Below, in pieces: positions 27,454 through 35,463 of a stretch of 64,000 nucleotides of DNA. The notes under the pieces are model-generated. The model was given only the letters and a program-made list of their open reading frames with translations. It was not told where the DNA came from and searched no databases. The position numbers and the translations under genes are program-made. Position 1 is the first letter of the stretch. Each line of letters begins with the position of its first letter. The stretch lies in NCBI GenBank assembly GCA_003223025.1, contig QHXR01000008.1, positions 153,634-217,633 of the forward strand. The letters are read 5' to 3'. The stretch comes from Acidobacteriota bacterium (GTDB lineage: Bacteria > Acidobacteriota > Blastocatellia > Pyrinomonadales > Pyrinomonadaceae).

Positions 27454-28626
27454 CTACAACTTTTCCAAAGCTTGCTGAATATCGTCGATTAGATCGTCGA
27501 CATTTTCAATTCCAACGGACATCCTGATAAGCCCTTCTGGAATTCCCGCCGCCGCTCTTTCTTCCGCCGATAGAGTCGCGTGCGTCATTAGCGCGGATGG
27601 CTGGACGATCGTCTCCACTCCGCCGAGCGAAGTCGCGAATGTGCACAACTGAACATTGTTGACGAAATTCTTCGCCGCGTCTGCCGTTCCGAGATCCAGA
27701 GACAGCATGCCCCCGAAGCCTCTCATCTGCGACTTTGCGATCTGGTGATTGCGATGCGATTCGAGACTCGGGTGAAATACGTCGGCGACTTTCGGATGCG
27801 ACGTCAATGTCCGGGCGATCGATGCTGCGTTGCTGTTATGCCGTTCCATCCGCAACGCCAGGGTTTTGATCCCGCGGAGGACGAGCCACGCTACTTGCGG
27901 AGCGATATTCCCGCCCATAAGTTTGCTCGGACCATGACGGATCTTATCGACCAGATCATTGCTCCCGGCGAGCACTCCCGCAGACAGATCGCTGTGACCG
28001 CCGAGATATTTCGTCGCGCTGTGTAACGAAATATGAACACCCATCTCAAGCGGCCGTTGGTTATACGGCGTCGCGAATGTATTGTCCGCGATCGTCAGTA
28101 CTCCGAGTTCTTTTGCCGTAACTGCGACCGCGGCGATATCGGTGATCTGGACAAGTGGGTTCGACGGTGTTTCGATCCAGAAGATCTTTGTATTGGGCTG
28201 AGCTGCTGATCGGTAGTTCGCTGCGTCGGTCGCGTCGACAAATGAAGTAGAGATCCCGAACCTCCGGAGATCGCGAAACAGATTCGTAGCCGTCGAGTAC
28301 ATCGACTCGGGAGCGACGATATGGTCGCCTTGCGAGGCGAACGCGAGGACTGCCGCCGAGATTGCCGCCATCCCGGAGGCAAACGACAAGGCATCCTCTC
28401 CGCCTTCTAATTCAGCAATGCATCGGTCGAGCGCAGTCTGTGTGGGATTCCCGAGCCGGCCGTAGAAGTAACCCGGTTTCTCGAAATTATGGATCGCGAT
28501 CCCGTCGTCCGCGTCAGAGAAAGCGAAGACCGATGCAGGATAGATCGGAATGGATAAAGCACCGTAATGCGAATCCCGTTCTTCGCCGCCATGCACTGCC
28601 AAAGTATCGAATGATTTGTTATCCAT
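27454..28626 (-). CDS. Cys/Met-metabolism PLP-dependent enzyme (cystathionine gamma-synthase / methionine gamma-lyase type)
   Basis: A 390-residue trans-sulfuration enzyme. Hallmarks are the N-terminal DTLAVHGGE, GYFYGRLGNPTQTAL, ALSFASGMAAISAAVLAF, ADNTFATPYNQRPLE, and the PLP lysine in HSATKYLGGHSDLSAG. The C-terminal segment SLGGVETIVQPSALMTHATLS is usual. The exact reaction (cystathionine gamma-synthase, gamma-lyase, methionine gamma-lyase or O-acetylhomoserine sulfhydrylase) cannot be told from motifs alone. It is divergent from the ArsR gene at 28888. A cluster of CATATG-type palindromes lies just upstream (28696-28748), suggesting control by that regulator. Confidence 0.9.
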   Translation of the reverse strand: MDNKSFDTLAVHGGEERDSHYGALSIPIYPASVFAFSDADDGIAIHNFEKPGYFYGRLGNPTQTALDRCIAELEGGEDALSFASGMAAISAAVLAFASQGDHIVAPESMYSTATNLFRDLRRFGISTSFVDATDAANYRSAAQPNTKIFWIETPSNPLVQITDIAAVAVTAKELGVLTIADNTFATPYNQRPLEMGVHISLHSATKYLGGHSDLSAGVLAGSNDLVDKIRHGPSKLMGGNIAPQVAWLVLRGIKTLALRMERHNSNAASIARTLTSHPKVADVFHPSLESHRNHQIAKSQMRGFGGMLSLDLGTADAAKNFVNNVQLCTFATSLGGVETIVQPSALMTHATLSAEERAAAGIPEGLIRMSVGIENVDDLIDDIQQALEKL

Positions 28627-28695
28627 TTGTTTCCGTCATGGTAAGGCGATTCGGAATCACTCGCAACCAGGCCAGTAAAAATCGGCTGTTAGCAT

Positions 28696-28748
28696 CATAT
28701 ATGCAATAACACATATGAACTTGACTACATATGTGGTCTGCCATATAT
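28696..28748. promoter_or_regulatory. Cluster of CATATG palindromes, likely ArsR-family operator
   Basis: Four ATAT sites: CATATATG at 28696-28703, CATATG at 28712-28717, CATATG at 28728-28733 and CATATAT at 28742-28748. Spacing between centres is about 15-16 bases. They lie between the divergent PLP enzyme and ArsR genes. ArsR-family operators often carry ATA...TAT half-sites. A fifth site (CATATATG) lies at 27442-27449, just past the stop of the PLP gene. Confidence 0.55.
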
Positions 28749-28750
28749 TA

Positions 28751-28845
28751 CTGGCGGCAACGGAATCGCGTCGCTGAAGCGACGTGACTCGCGGACAGTG
28801 GGTTAAGACCCACGGCTACAGTCGGCCAGTCGCTATCGCGAAGAC
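28751..28845. repeat. Intergenic element with two small hairpins
   Basis: CGTCGCTGAAGCGACG (28769-28784) and GTGGGTTAAGACCCAC (28798-28813) are each perfect or near-perfect hairpins. The first word resembles the CGTCGC-n-GCGACG hairpins of the elements at 42421 and 43546. The element separates the ATAT cluster from the ArsR start. Confidence 0.65.
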
Positions 28846-28887
28846 CAAGTCACTTTGCATGTGCGGTTGAGAAACCTATCCAATCCT

Positions 28888-29433
28888 ATGAATCCAGAAA
28901 ATCTGCTTGCCGGCACCGCTTCTTTGTTTCTGGCCCTCGGAGATAAGACGCGTCTCAGACTTCTCAATCTGATGCGGGATCGCGAGATCTGCGTGAGCTC
29001 GTTCACGGGAACGCTCGGTCATAGCCAGCCGCTCATCTCGCGTCACCTGGCGTATCTCCGAAACTGCGGGATCGTCGAAGCGCGCCGCGATGGAAAGTGG
29101 ATCCACTACAGCATCGCGGCGAGTCTTGATGACAATTCCAGCCGGCTGCTGTCGGAGCTTTTCAAGTGGATGGAAACTCAGGACGGATTGCGCATCGATC
29201 GGGAGAACTATCAGGAAGCCTATCCAACGCATTCGACTCCGAGTCTTTTTGAGCCGAAGTCCGAGCCGCGTCCAAAACGAAAACGAGTGCCAAGGGTAAC
29301 GCGGCCGACCGTCGAAATCGAACCGGAGATCGAAACTGATTACGAGTACGAAAGTGAGGAACCTACCTACGAACCCGAGCCTCAATACAACTCGGTATCA
29401 CATCACAACGAGCTCGAAGACTTTTTGCTTTAG
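28888..29433 (+). CDS. ArsR-family regulator with acidic C-terminal tail
   Basis: A 181-residue protein. Residues 1-95 form a winged helix of the ArsR type (LFLALGDKTRLRLLNLM, then GHSQPLISRHLAYLRNCGIV and RRDGKWIHYSI). The residue after the wing shows Cys at EICVS and RNCGIV, so a thiol-based or metal sensor is possible. Beyond residue 110 there is a basic patch (PKRKRVPR) and then a long Glu/Tyr-rich tail (PEIETDYEYESEEPTYEPE), which is unusual for ArsR. I use the ATG at 28888 as first ATG of the conserved part. It probably controls itself and the divergent PLP enzyme through the CATATG cluster. The stop overlaps the 3' end of tlyA by 4 bases. Confidence 0.82.
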   Translation: MNPENLLAGTASLFLALGDKTRLRLLNLMRDREICVSSFTGTLGHSQPLISRHLAYLRNCGIVEARRDGKWIHYSIAASLDDNSSRLLSELFKWMETQDGLRIDRENYQEAYPTHSTPSLFEPKSEPRPKRKRVPRVTRPTVEIEPEIETDYEYESEEPTYEPEPQYNSVSHHNELEDFLL

Positions 29434-30314
29434 GCCGGCGGGTATGGACAATGACGACACCCGTTCCCGCAGCAGTAGCCGCGGTCAAGCAGATATTTCG
29501 CGGTCATCACCATCAGGCCGTGTTCAAAATAATAGTCAATGTTCTCGACAAGCTGCGAAGAGGCGCCGCTCTTAAACTCCTTTCTATAACAACTAAGAAA
29601 TTCACGGTTGCCTTCCGCACCTGTGATCGGCGACTCGATGGTTCCTTCAACCTTGAAACCGGAGCGCGTCGCGAAGTCGTTGATCTCGCCGACGACTCGA
29701 GCCTGCGCATCGGGGTCGCGGACGATGCCGCCTTTCCCAACTTCGCTCTTCCCAACTTCGAATTGCGGTTTGATCAATATGACCATCCGTCCATCCGAAC
29801 GCAGCAAATCGACTAGAGCCGGGATGATCTTCGTCACAGAGATGAACGAAACGTCCATGACGATCAAATCGAAAGTTGCGGGGAAATCGGTTTGCTTAAG
29901 CTCGCGTGCGTTTACATTTTCTCTGACCTCGACTCTCGGATCGCTCCGCAGCTTCCAGTCGAGCTGATTCGTTCCGACATCTAATGCAACCACCGAAAGC
30001 GCGCCGTGCTGCAACAGACAATCGGTAAAGCCCCCGGTCGACGATCCGACATCAAGGCATGCAAAGCCGGTTGGGTCGATCGAGAATTCCTTTAGCGCCG
30101 CTTCCAGTTTCAATCCGCCCCGGCCGACGTAACGCGACTCGGGTGAGTCGCCCTTTATCCTGATCGCGGCGTCTTCCGGAAAACTCTCCGACGGTTTCTC
30201 GATGCGCTTCTCATTCACCAGAACGACTCCGGCCATGATCATCGCCTGGGCCTTCGAACGCGATTCGGCGAAACCACGATCGGCCAGTAGCTTGTCGATC
30301 CTTTCCTTCTTCAT
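29430..30314 (-). CDS. tlyA: TlyA-type rRNA 2'-O-methyltransferase fused to a DUF5522-like Cys-rich tail
   Basis: A 294-residue protein. Residues 1-60 are an S4 RNA-binding domain (ERIDKLLADRGFAESRSKAQ). Residues about 60-245 are the FtsJ/RrmJ-like methyltransferase with the SAM motif CLDVGSSTGGFTDCLL, then FDLIVMDVSFIS and ILIKPQFEVGKSEVGKGGIV. TlyA methylates cytidine 2'-O in 16S and 23S rRNA. The last 45 residues are extra: DYYFEHGLMVMTAKYLLDRG, then YCCGNGCRHCPYPP, which looks like the small Cys-rich DUF5522. Known TlyA proteins end near residue 250-270. The start is the ATG at 30314; the codon before it is TTG. Confidence 0.88.
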   Translation of the reverse strand: MKKERIDKLLADRGFAESRSKAQAMIMAGVVLVNEKRIEKPSESFPEDAAIRIKGDSPESRYVGRGGLKLEAALKEFSIDPTGFACLDVGSSTGGFTDCLLQHGALSVVALDVGTNQLDWKLRSDPRVEVRENVNARELKQTDFPATFDLIVMDVSFISVTKIIPALVDLLRSDGRMVILIKPQFEVGKSEVGKGGIVRDPDAQARVVGEINDFATRSGFKVEGTIESPITGAEGNREFLSCYRKEFKSGASSQLVENIDYYFEHGLMVMTAKYLLDRGYCCGNGCRHCPYPPA

Positions 30315-30420
30315 CAAAAGATAATTAACTCAGAAACGCGCAACCTGAGATTCTAATTTTGGACCTCGTTTGCGAAACCATATCCCAATGATATTTTAGC
30401 TTACGACCTTTAATAAAATT

Positions 30421-31345
30421 ATGAAGTCGCTGCCGACAGAAAGGCTCTCGGAATTCGCAAAGTTCGCGTGGTTCACTCTCGCTTACAACATCCTCGTGAT
30501 CCTGTGGGGCGTCTTTCTGCGTGCGTCGAAGTCGGGAGACGGTTGCGGCCAGCACTGGCTGACATGTCAGGGCGAAGTGATTCCATCGGCACCGGAGCTG
30601 AAAACTATCATCGAGTTTTCACATCGGATGACTACGGGACCCGCATTTCTTTTCGTGCTGATACTCGCGATCTGGGCGTTTCGAAAATTCGCGAAAGGGC
30701 ATCCGGCGCGAATGACGTCGATGATCTCACTGTTCTTTATCGTGACTGAGGCATTGGTCGGTGCGGGTCTCGTACTGACTGGGAATACGGCTGAGACTCT
30801 GACCGACGCACGTCCGTTCTGGGCGGTCGGACATCTAATAATGGTATTCATCCGGCGAGCGACGAATCTCGATCAACGGACGGACAAAGCAGGTCGTATT
30901 AATTTCCCTCGGTGTGATCGCGATCCTATTCGTCGGTACGAGCGGATCGGTAGCGGCCTTGAGCAACATGCTCTTTCCATCGCAAAGCCTGACCGAAGGA
31001 ATCACGAAAGACTTTTCTGCCGGCTCGAATATTCTGCTTCGATTGCGACTGAGTCATCCGATACTGTCGATCCTGACAAGCGCGTATCTATTGTTTCTGA
31101 CCGGATGGCTGAGGTCGGCGTCTGATGGAAATCCGGACGTCGCGCGTTGGTCGAATTATCTTTCGATACTGGTTCTGCTCCAGATCGCGTTCGGTGCCGC
31201 GACTCTTCTCACGCTCGCTCCGATCGTGATGCAGATCGGTCATCTGCTGCTTGCGGACTTGATATGGATCTCGCTCGTGATGCTATCGGCAAACTTTCTC
31301 TCGAATCCGGCTAGTCACGGAGACGCCATTCCTCCCCACGTTTGA
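30421..31345 (+). pseudogene. COX15/CtaA-type heme A synthase, disrupted by a frameshift and small deletion
   Basis: The first frame (from ATG 30421) reads a normal CtaA N-terminal half: GVFLRASKSGDGCGQHWLTC, EFSHRMTTGPAFL, AVGHLIMVF. It loses the pattern after about 30850. The +1 frame then carries SGERRISINGRTKQVVLISL, GTSGSVAALSNMLFPSQSL, RLRLSHPILS and MQIGHLLLADL, and ends at 31345. All four heme-ligand His residues exist across the two frames. Between AVGHLIMVF and SGERR about ten residues of a membrane span seem to be missing, so a short deletion changed frame. Heme A synthase converts heme O to heme A for cytochrome oxidase. It may be a real pseudogene or a sequence error. Confidence 0.8.
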
Positions 31346-32009
31346 CGAGATCGTCGAGCGCCGCCTGTAATTCCGCCCGCTTTTCATCGACGACAGAATT
31401 CTCGGGAACATCGATCGGATCTGAATAAATAAAAAGAGCACGTGTGAAGGGAATCGGTATCTGAAGACGATCCCAACTCTTCACCGTCCGGAAACTCTTG
31501 CATTCAACACTAAACGGAAGCATCGGATTTCCCGTTTTTTGCGCGAGCAGGACCGGACCCGCCTTTGCGACGTATCTCGGTCCGCGTGGACCGTCAACTG
31601 TAAATGCCATCGGCAAACCGCGACGCATTGCGCGGATCATCTCAACAAGCGCTTTCACTCCGCCGCGACTCGACGAACCCCGCACAGCTCCAAATCCGAA
31701 ACGTCTGAGAAACCGTGCGATGTACTCGCCGTCCTTACTTTGAGACGTGAGAACGACGATCCCGCGGTCACGTAGAAAATATGTTCCGGCGAAAATACGA
31801 TCGTGCCAGAGACAGTAAACCGGTTGCCTGCCCGCGGAGATGATCGCATCGAGATGTTCGACTCCGGCGACTTCCCATCGAAGAGTTTTTGCGATGAGCG
31901 TGATGGCCATGAAGAACAAAAGATCGGCCGCCCGGATCAGGACCCGATCTCGTAAATCGTATTTTTCCAGTGATTCGACGCGGTAGACACCCGCTATTTC
32001 GTCAGCCAC
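31311..32009 (-). CDS. DUF374 family lysophospholipid acyltransferase-like protein
   Basis: A 232-residue protein of the DUF374 group, related to LPS lauroyl/myristoyl and lysophospholipid acyltransferases. The H-x4-D type motif appears as YCLWHDRIFAGTYFL. Other family segments are VLTSQSKDGEYIARFL, GSSSRGGVKALVEMIRAM and the conserved AFTVDGPRGPRYVAKAGPVL. An N-terminal hydrophobic helix (LLFFMAITLIAKTLRW) anchors it to the membrane. The 3' end overlaps the convergent heme A synthase gene by 35 bases. It probably acylates lipid A or phospholipid precursors, and the exact substrate is unknown. Confidence 0.88.
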   Translation of the reverse strand: MADEIAGVYRVESLEKYDLRDRVLIRAADLLFFMAITLIAKTLRWEVAGVEHLDAIISAGRQPVYCLWHDRIFAGTYFLRDRGIVVLTSQSKDGEYIARFLRRFGFGAVRGSSSRGGVKALVEMIRAMRRGLPMAFTVDGPRGPRYVAKAGPVLLAQKTGNPMLPFSVECKSFRTVKSWDRLQIPIPFTRALFIYSDPIDVPENSVVDEKRAELQAALDDLVKRGEEWRLRD

Positions 32010-32094
32010 AGATAGGCAATAGGTAGCAGTTCAGGTTATTATTTGCAACAACGTCGAATCACAATCGTAGTGGTTTTTGACGGCCAGCCCGTTT

Positions 32095-32874
32095 ATGCAG
32101 CGACGAATTCTGATCATTGACGATCACGACGATATGGCAACAGCTCTCGAAGAGGTGTTCGCCGCGCTCGGACATTCCGTCGCGTTGCTGGAAAGCCGCG
32201 CCGATGCGATGGAGGTCACGAACTTCGAACAGTTCGATCTCGTCATCACCGATCTCGATGTTCAGTCTTCACGCACGACGAGCTTGAACGGCTCAGAAGT
32301 GGCGCCGGACCTCGAGCACGTCAAAGCCTTCAAAGTTTCCGCCGCAAATTTTACGCGTAGCGAATTCGACGAATCCGAGTTAAAAGATATCGTCGCCACC
32401 GTTCTCGACTACAAGCTTCGACATATCGATAAAAGAGACAGCGTCCAGGATCTTCACGAACACATCGAGTTTGAGGTCCCAAGCGCGATATCGCTGATGC
32501 ACATCGTGCTTGAGTATCTGATGAAACGCGTCGAAAAACTTGGCGTCGTGAAGTCGGAACAATCGAATCTCTTCGTCGCCCTTGACGAAGCATTCGTCAA
32601 TGCCGTGAAGCACGGCAATAAGTTCGACGCCAAAAAACTTGTTCGGATAATCGCCGAAGTTTCGTCGGCCGAAGCCCGTTTCACGATCGAAGACGAAGGC
32701 GAAGGTTTCGACGTCAACTCCATCCCCGATCCACTCGATCCATCCAACCTTTTCAAAACCTCCGGCCGCGGCGTCCTGTTCATCTACAACATCATGGACG
32801 AAGTAAAATACAACGAGCGCGGAAACCGACTGACAATGATCAAAAAACGAACGGACGCTGAGCGGACGGTCTAG
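32095..32874 (+). CDS. Receiver-like domain fused to an RsbW-type HATPase
   Basis: A 259-residue two-domain protein. Residues 1-110 resemble a response-regulator receiver: ILIIDDHDDMATALEEVF with the acidic pair and LVITDLDVQ with the phospho-acceptor Asp; the region after it is short and lacks the usual switch Thr pattern. Residues about 125-255 form a GHKL ATPase of the RsbW/anti-sigma type (LFVALDEAFVNAVKHGNKFD for the N box, EDEGEGFDVNSIPDP for the G1 box, GRGVLFIYNIMDEV for the G2 box). It has no HisKA, so it is not a normal kinase. A phosphorylation-controlled anti-sigma or partner-switch kinase is likely (inference). The start is the ATG at 32095. Confidence 0.82.
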   Translation: MQRRILIIDDHDDMATALEEVFAALGHSVALLESRADAMEVTNFEQFDLVITDLDVQSSRTTSLNGSEVAPDLEHVKAFKVSAANFTRSEFDESELKDIVATVLDYKLRHIDKRDSVQDLHEHIEFEVPSAISLMHIVLEYLMKRVEKLGVVKSEQSNLFVALDEAFVNAVKHGNKFDAKKLVRIIAEVSSAEARFTIEDEGEGFDVNSIPDPLDPSNLFKTSGRGVLFIYNIMDEVKYNERGNRLTMIKKRTDAERTV

Positions 32875-32877
32875 CGA

Positions 32878-33112
32878 GTCGGGCGAGCGAGTACGGAGCG
32901 GTTTAGCACCAAAGGTGCGGTCGTAATTTAGCCAGGGGCATCGCCCCTGGAAGGATACGCGTTATCTAAGCCGCAACGCGGCGAGGTAACTCGCTGGATT
33001 ACTTCGCACCATTGGTGCTTAATTTTAAACCATCCTTCCAGGGGCGATGCCCCTGGCTAAATTACGACCGCACCTTTGGTGCTAAACCGCTCCGCACTCG
33101 CGCTCGCCCGAC
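32878..33112. repeat. Long inverted repeat with about 80-bp near-identical arms and nested hairpins
   Basis: Left arm 32878-32955 and right arm 33033-33112 are reverse complements with only a few differences near the outer end. Each arm contains two hairpins: GCACCAAAGGTGC after a GTTTA foot, and CCAGGGGCATCGCCCCTGG after a TTTAG foot. The 77-base core carries GCACCATTGGTGC, a variant of the first hairpin. The element fills the gap between the receiver/HATPase gene and nadE, and no gene is visible in it. Confidence 0.93.
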
Positions 33113-33155
33113 TCGACAGACTCGCCATACTCGCCATACTCGATAGACTCCGAAC
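33111..33155. repeat. 9-bp tandem repeat (5 units)
   Basis: Five units of ACTCGnnnn: ACTCGACAG, ACTCGCCAT, ACTCGCCAT, ACTCGATAG, ACTCCGAAC. The array begins at the outer edge of the long inverted repeat and ends 27 bases before the nadE start. Confidence 0.75.
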
Positions 33156-33182
33156 GCTCTCCTGCTCTAGAATTTAAATCAA

Positions 33183-34847
33183 ATGAAAGTAACGATCGGG
33201 CAGATCAATTCGACCAACGGCGATATCACCGGAAATGTTCGGAAGATCGTCGCTGCCATCGAAAAAGCAAAGTCGGATGGATCGGATCTCATCGTATTTC
33301 CCGAAGTCATCGTTCACGGCTATACATCGCAGGACTGGTTTCAGGATCCCGATATCATCGAGCACTCGCTCGACGCGCTTGACGATATAATTCGCGCGAG
33401 CGATGGCATTACGGCAATCGTCGGAACGATACGGCCGAACGCGGATAACGACGGACGGCGCTTGTATAACTGCGCCGCCGTCATTCACAACGGCGAGCTT
33501 CTAGGATTTGCTGACAAGACTTTATTACCCGAGTACGACGTCTTCGACGACCCGCGTTATTTCGAACCGAATCACGCGACGCGGCGTCTGTTCGAAGTAA
33601 ATGGCGTAAAGCTCGGCGTCGTCGTCTGCGAGGATTTTTGGAACGACAAAACGTTTTGGAAAGACCGGCTCTACGAACACGACCCGGCGGACGAAGTGAT
33701 CGAGATGGGAGCCGACGTCGTCGTGTCGATCAACGCTTCGCCGTACAACAAAGGAAAGATAAAACTGCGCTGCGAGATGGTTGCACATCGTGCGAAGCGG
33801 CAAAATGTTCCGATCGTTTTTGTAAATCTCGTCGGAGGAAATGACGGGATCGTTTTCGACGGTGCAAGTCTGATCGCAGATCAGGAAGGCGACATCATTC
33901 TCCAGGCTGCTGCTTTTGAAGAATTTGTCGAGACCGTTGAGCTTGATGTCGGAAGGCCCGACGCTCGCGGAATCTCCGGTGCCGAATGCGAAGCGATCCG
34001 TCAGGCGTTAGTTCTCGGCATCCGTGACTACGCGCGAAAGAACGGTTTCGGAAAAGTGCTTCTCGGATTGTCCGGCGGAATCGATTCGTCACTCGTCGCC
34101 GCACTCGCTGCCGAAGCGGTCGGCCCCGAAAATCTTTTGTGCGTCATGATGCCGTCGCCGTTCTCATCCGAAGGTAGCATTAAGGATTCCGAAGAGCTCA
34201 TCAAAAATCTCGGATGCGAAAGTCGCCTCGAACCGATCTCCGATACATTTGAAGTTCTGCTCGAGCAGATGAAGCTCAACAAGCCCACGAAAGGCGGAGA
34301 AAGTCTCGCGGCGGAGAACATGCAGTCACGTCTTCGAGGCGTGATCCTGATGGCGATCTCGAATGCCGAGGGCCGTCTGCTTCTCTCGACGGGAAACAAA
34401 TCCGAGCTCGCCGTCGGTTACTGCACTCTTTACGGCGACACGAACGGAGGACTGGCCGTCCTCGGCGACGTCTTAAAAACTGAAGTCTGGGAAATCGCGC
34501 GGCACATCAACGAATCGGCCGGGCGCGAGATCATCCCAAATAAGATCATCGACAAGAAGCCTTCGGCCGAGCTCGCGCCGAATCAGTTTGATCAGGACAG
34601 TCTTCCGGCTTACGAGTTAATGGATCCGATCCTCGAACTCTATTTCGAACGCAAAGCCGCGCCGTCCGAGATCATCGCCGCCGGGCACGATGCGAATCTC
34701 GTTTACTCGGTACTAAACAAAGTCGAGAATCCGGCGAACGAGTTCAAGCGTCAGCAACTCCCGCCGTCGATCATCATCTCGAAGAACGCGATCGGTGTCG
34801 GCCGCAGACGGCCGATAACACACAAGTATCGAAGGCCGACGAATTAA
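33183..34847 (+). CDS. nadE: Glutamine-dependent NAD+ synthetase
   Basis: A 554-residue enzyme that makes NAD from nicotinic acid adenine dinucleotide, ATP and glutamine. The N-terminal nitrilase-type glutaminase domain has the Glu-Lys-Cys triad: Glu in IVFPEVIVHG, Lys in FADKTLLPEYD and Cys in GVVVCEDFW. The C-terminal ATP-pyrophosphatase domain starts with the P-loop LGLSGGIDSSLVAALAAEA and continues with LLSTGNKSELAVGYCTLYGD. Length is normal for the two-domain form. A strong terminator at 34877-34930 follows. Confidence 0.96.
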   Translation: MKVTIGQINSTNGDITGNVRKIVAAIEKAKSDGSDLIVFPEVIVHGYTSQDWFQDPDIIEHSLDALDDIIRASDGITAIVGTIRPNADNDGRRLYNCAAVIHNGELLGFADKTLLPEYDVFDDPRYFEPNHATRRLFEVNGVKLGVVVCEDFWNDKTFWKDRLYEHDPADEVIEMGADVVVSINASPYNKGKIKLRCEMVAHRAKRQNVPIVFVNLVGGNDGIVFDGASLIADQEGDIILQAAAFEEFVETVELDVGRPDARGISGAECEAIRQALVLGIRDYARKNGFGKVLLGLSGGIDSSLVAALAAEAVGPENLLCVMMPSPFSSEGSIKDSEELIKNLGCESRLEPISDTFEVLLEQMKLNKPTKGGESLAAENMQSRLRGVILMAISNAEGRLLLSTGNKSELAVGYCTLYGDTNGGLAVLGDVLKTEVWEIARHINESAGREIIPNKIIDKKPSAELAPNQFDQDSLPAYELMDPILELYFERKAAPSEIIAAGHDANLVYSVLNKVENPANEFKRQQLPPSIIISKNAIGVGRRRPITHKYRRPTN

Positions 34848-34876
34848 TTTTCCGCGACCTGCAAGAACCCTTATCG

Positions 34877-34930
34877 AACTCCGTTCAGTTCATCATCAGC
34901 AGAAAGCTGGAATGAACGAACGGAGTTTTT
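34877..34930 (+). terminator. Terminator of nadE whose 3' arm holds the next gene's ribosome site
   Basis: 34877-34893 (AACTCCGTTCAGTTCAT) pairs with 34912-34927 with one bulge. An inner CAGC/GCTG stem is also present. The stem is followed by TTT and then directly by the ATG of the next gene at 34931. The CGGAG at 34921-34925, the only candidate ribosome site of that gene, is inside the stem. Confidence 0.8.
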
Positions 34931-35452
34931 ATGTCTACATACGATAATCCGCTGGACAACATCAGGATCGCGAGCCCGTGTTCTGCAGACTGGAACGCCA
35001 TGGCCGGCGACGAGCGAAAACGTTTTTGCGGCGATTGCAAACTTAATGTTTACAACCTGTCCGGAATGACGCGGTACGACGCCGAGAATTTACTTCGACT
35101 GTCGGAAGGAAGACTTTGCGTCCGATACTTTAAGCGTCCTGACGGAACAGTCCTCACAATGGATTGTCCGGTCGGCTGGGCGAAGGTGAAACAGCGAGTG
35201 ACATTTATCGCGGCTGCTGCGTTCTCGATGATCGTTAGTTTGTTCGGGGCGATCTTCCTGGTTTCGAGTTTTAGGCGTCCGAACGTAACGATGGGATCTG
35301 TCGCTTACACGCGACCGACTCCAACGCCGACGCCGGAACTGATGGGAGTGATGGGAAATGTCGCCATGGGAAAACCGGTTGCGAATAAAACCTTGCGGGA
35401 AGTTAAGGGTGAGTTCGACGTGACGATTCGAAAGGTCGAGCCGAGATCCTAG
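34931..35452 (+). CDS. Cys-rich single-span membrane protein, unknown function
   Basis: A 173-residue protein. Residues 17-75 contain four to five Cys in the pattern PCSADWNAM, then RFCGDCKLNVYNLSGMT and RLCVRYFKRPDGTVLTMDC. One hydrophobic span follows at about residues 96-118, then a Pro/Thr linker (TRPTPTPTPE) and a short C-terminal tail. I have seen the CGDCxxxVYNLS pattern in acidobacterial and Bacteroidetes proteins of unknown function. It could bind a metal or form disulfides. The start is fixed by CGGAG 6 bases upstream, a site that also forms part of the nadE terminator stem. Confidence 0.75.
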   Translation: MSTYDNPLDNIRIASPCSADWNAMAGDERKRFCGDCKLNVYNLSGMTRYDAENLLRLSEGRLCVRYFKRPDGTVLTMDCPVGWAKVKQRVTFIAAAAFSMIVSLFGAIFLVSSFRRPNVTMGSVAYTRPTPTPTPELMGVMGNVAMGKPVANKTLREVKGEFDVTIRKVEPRS

Positions 35453-35463
35453 AAATTTAAGCT

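Noticed and set aside
30914-31345. Separate small membrane protein gene
   Set aside because: It continues the heme A synthase pattern with the missing His ligands, so it is the second half of the broken gene.
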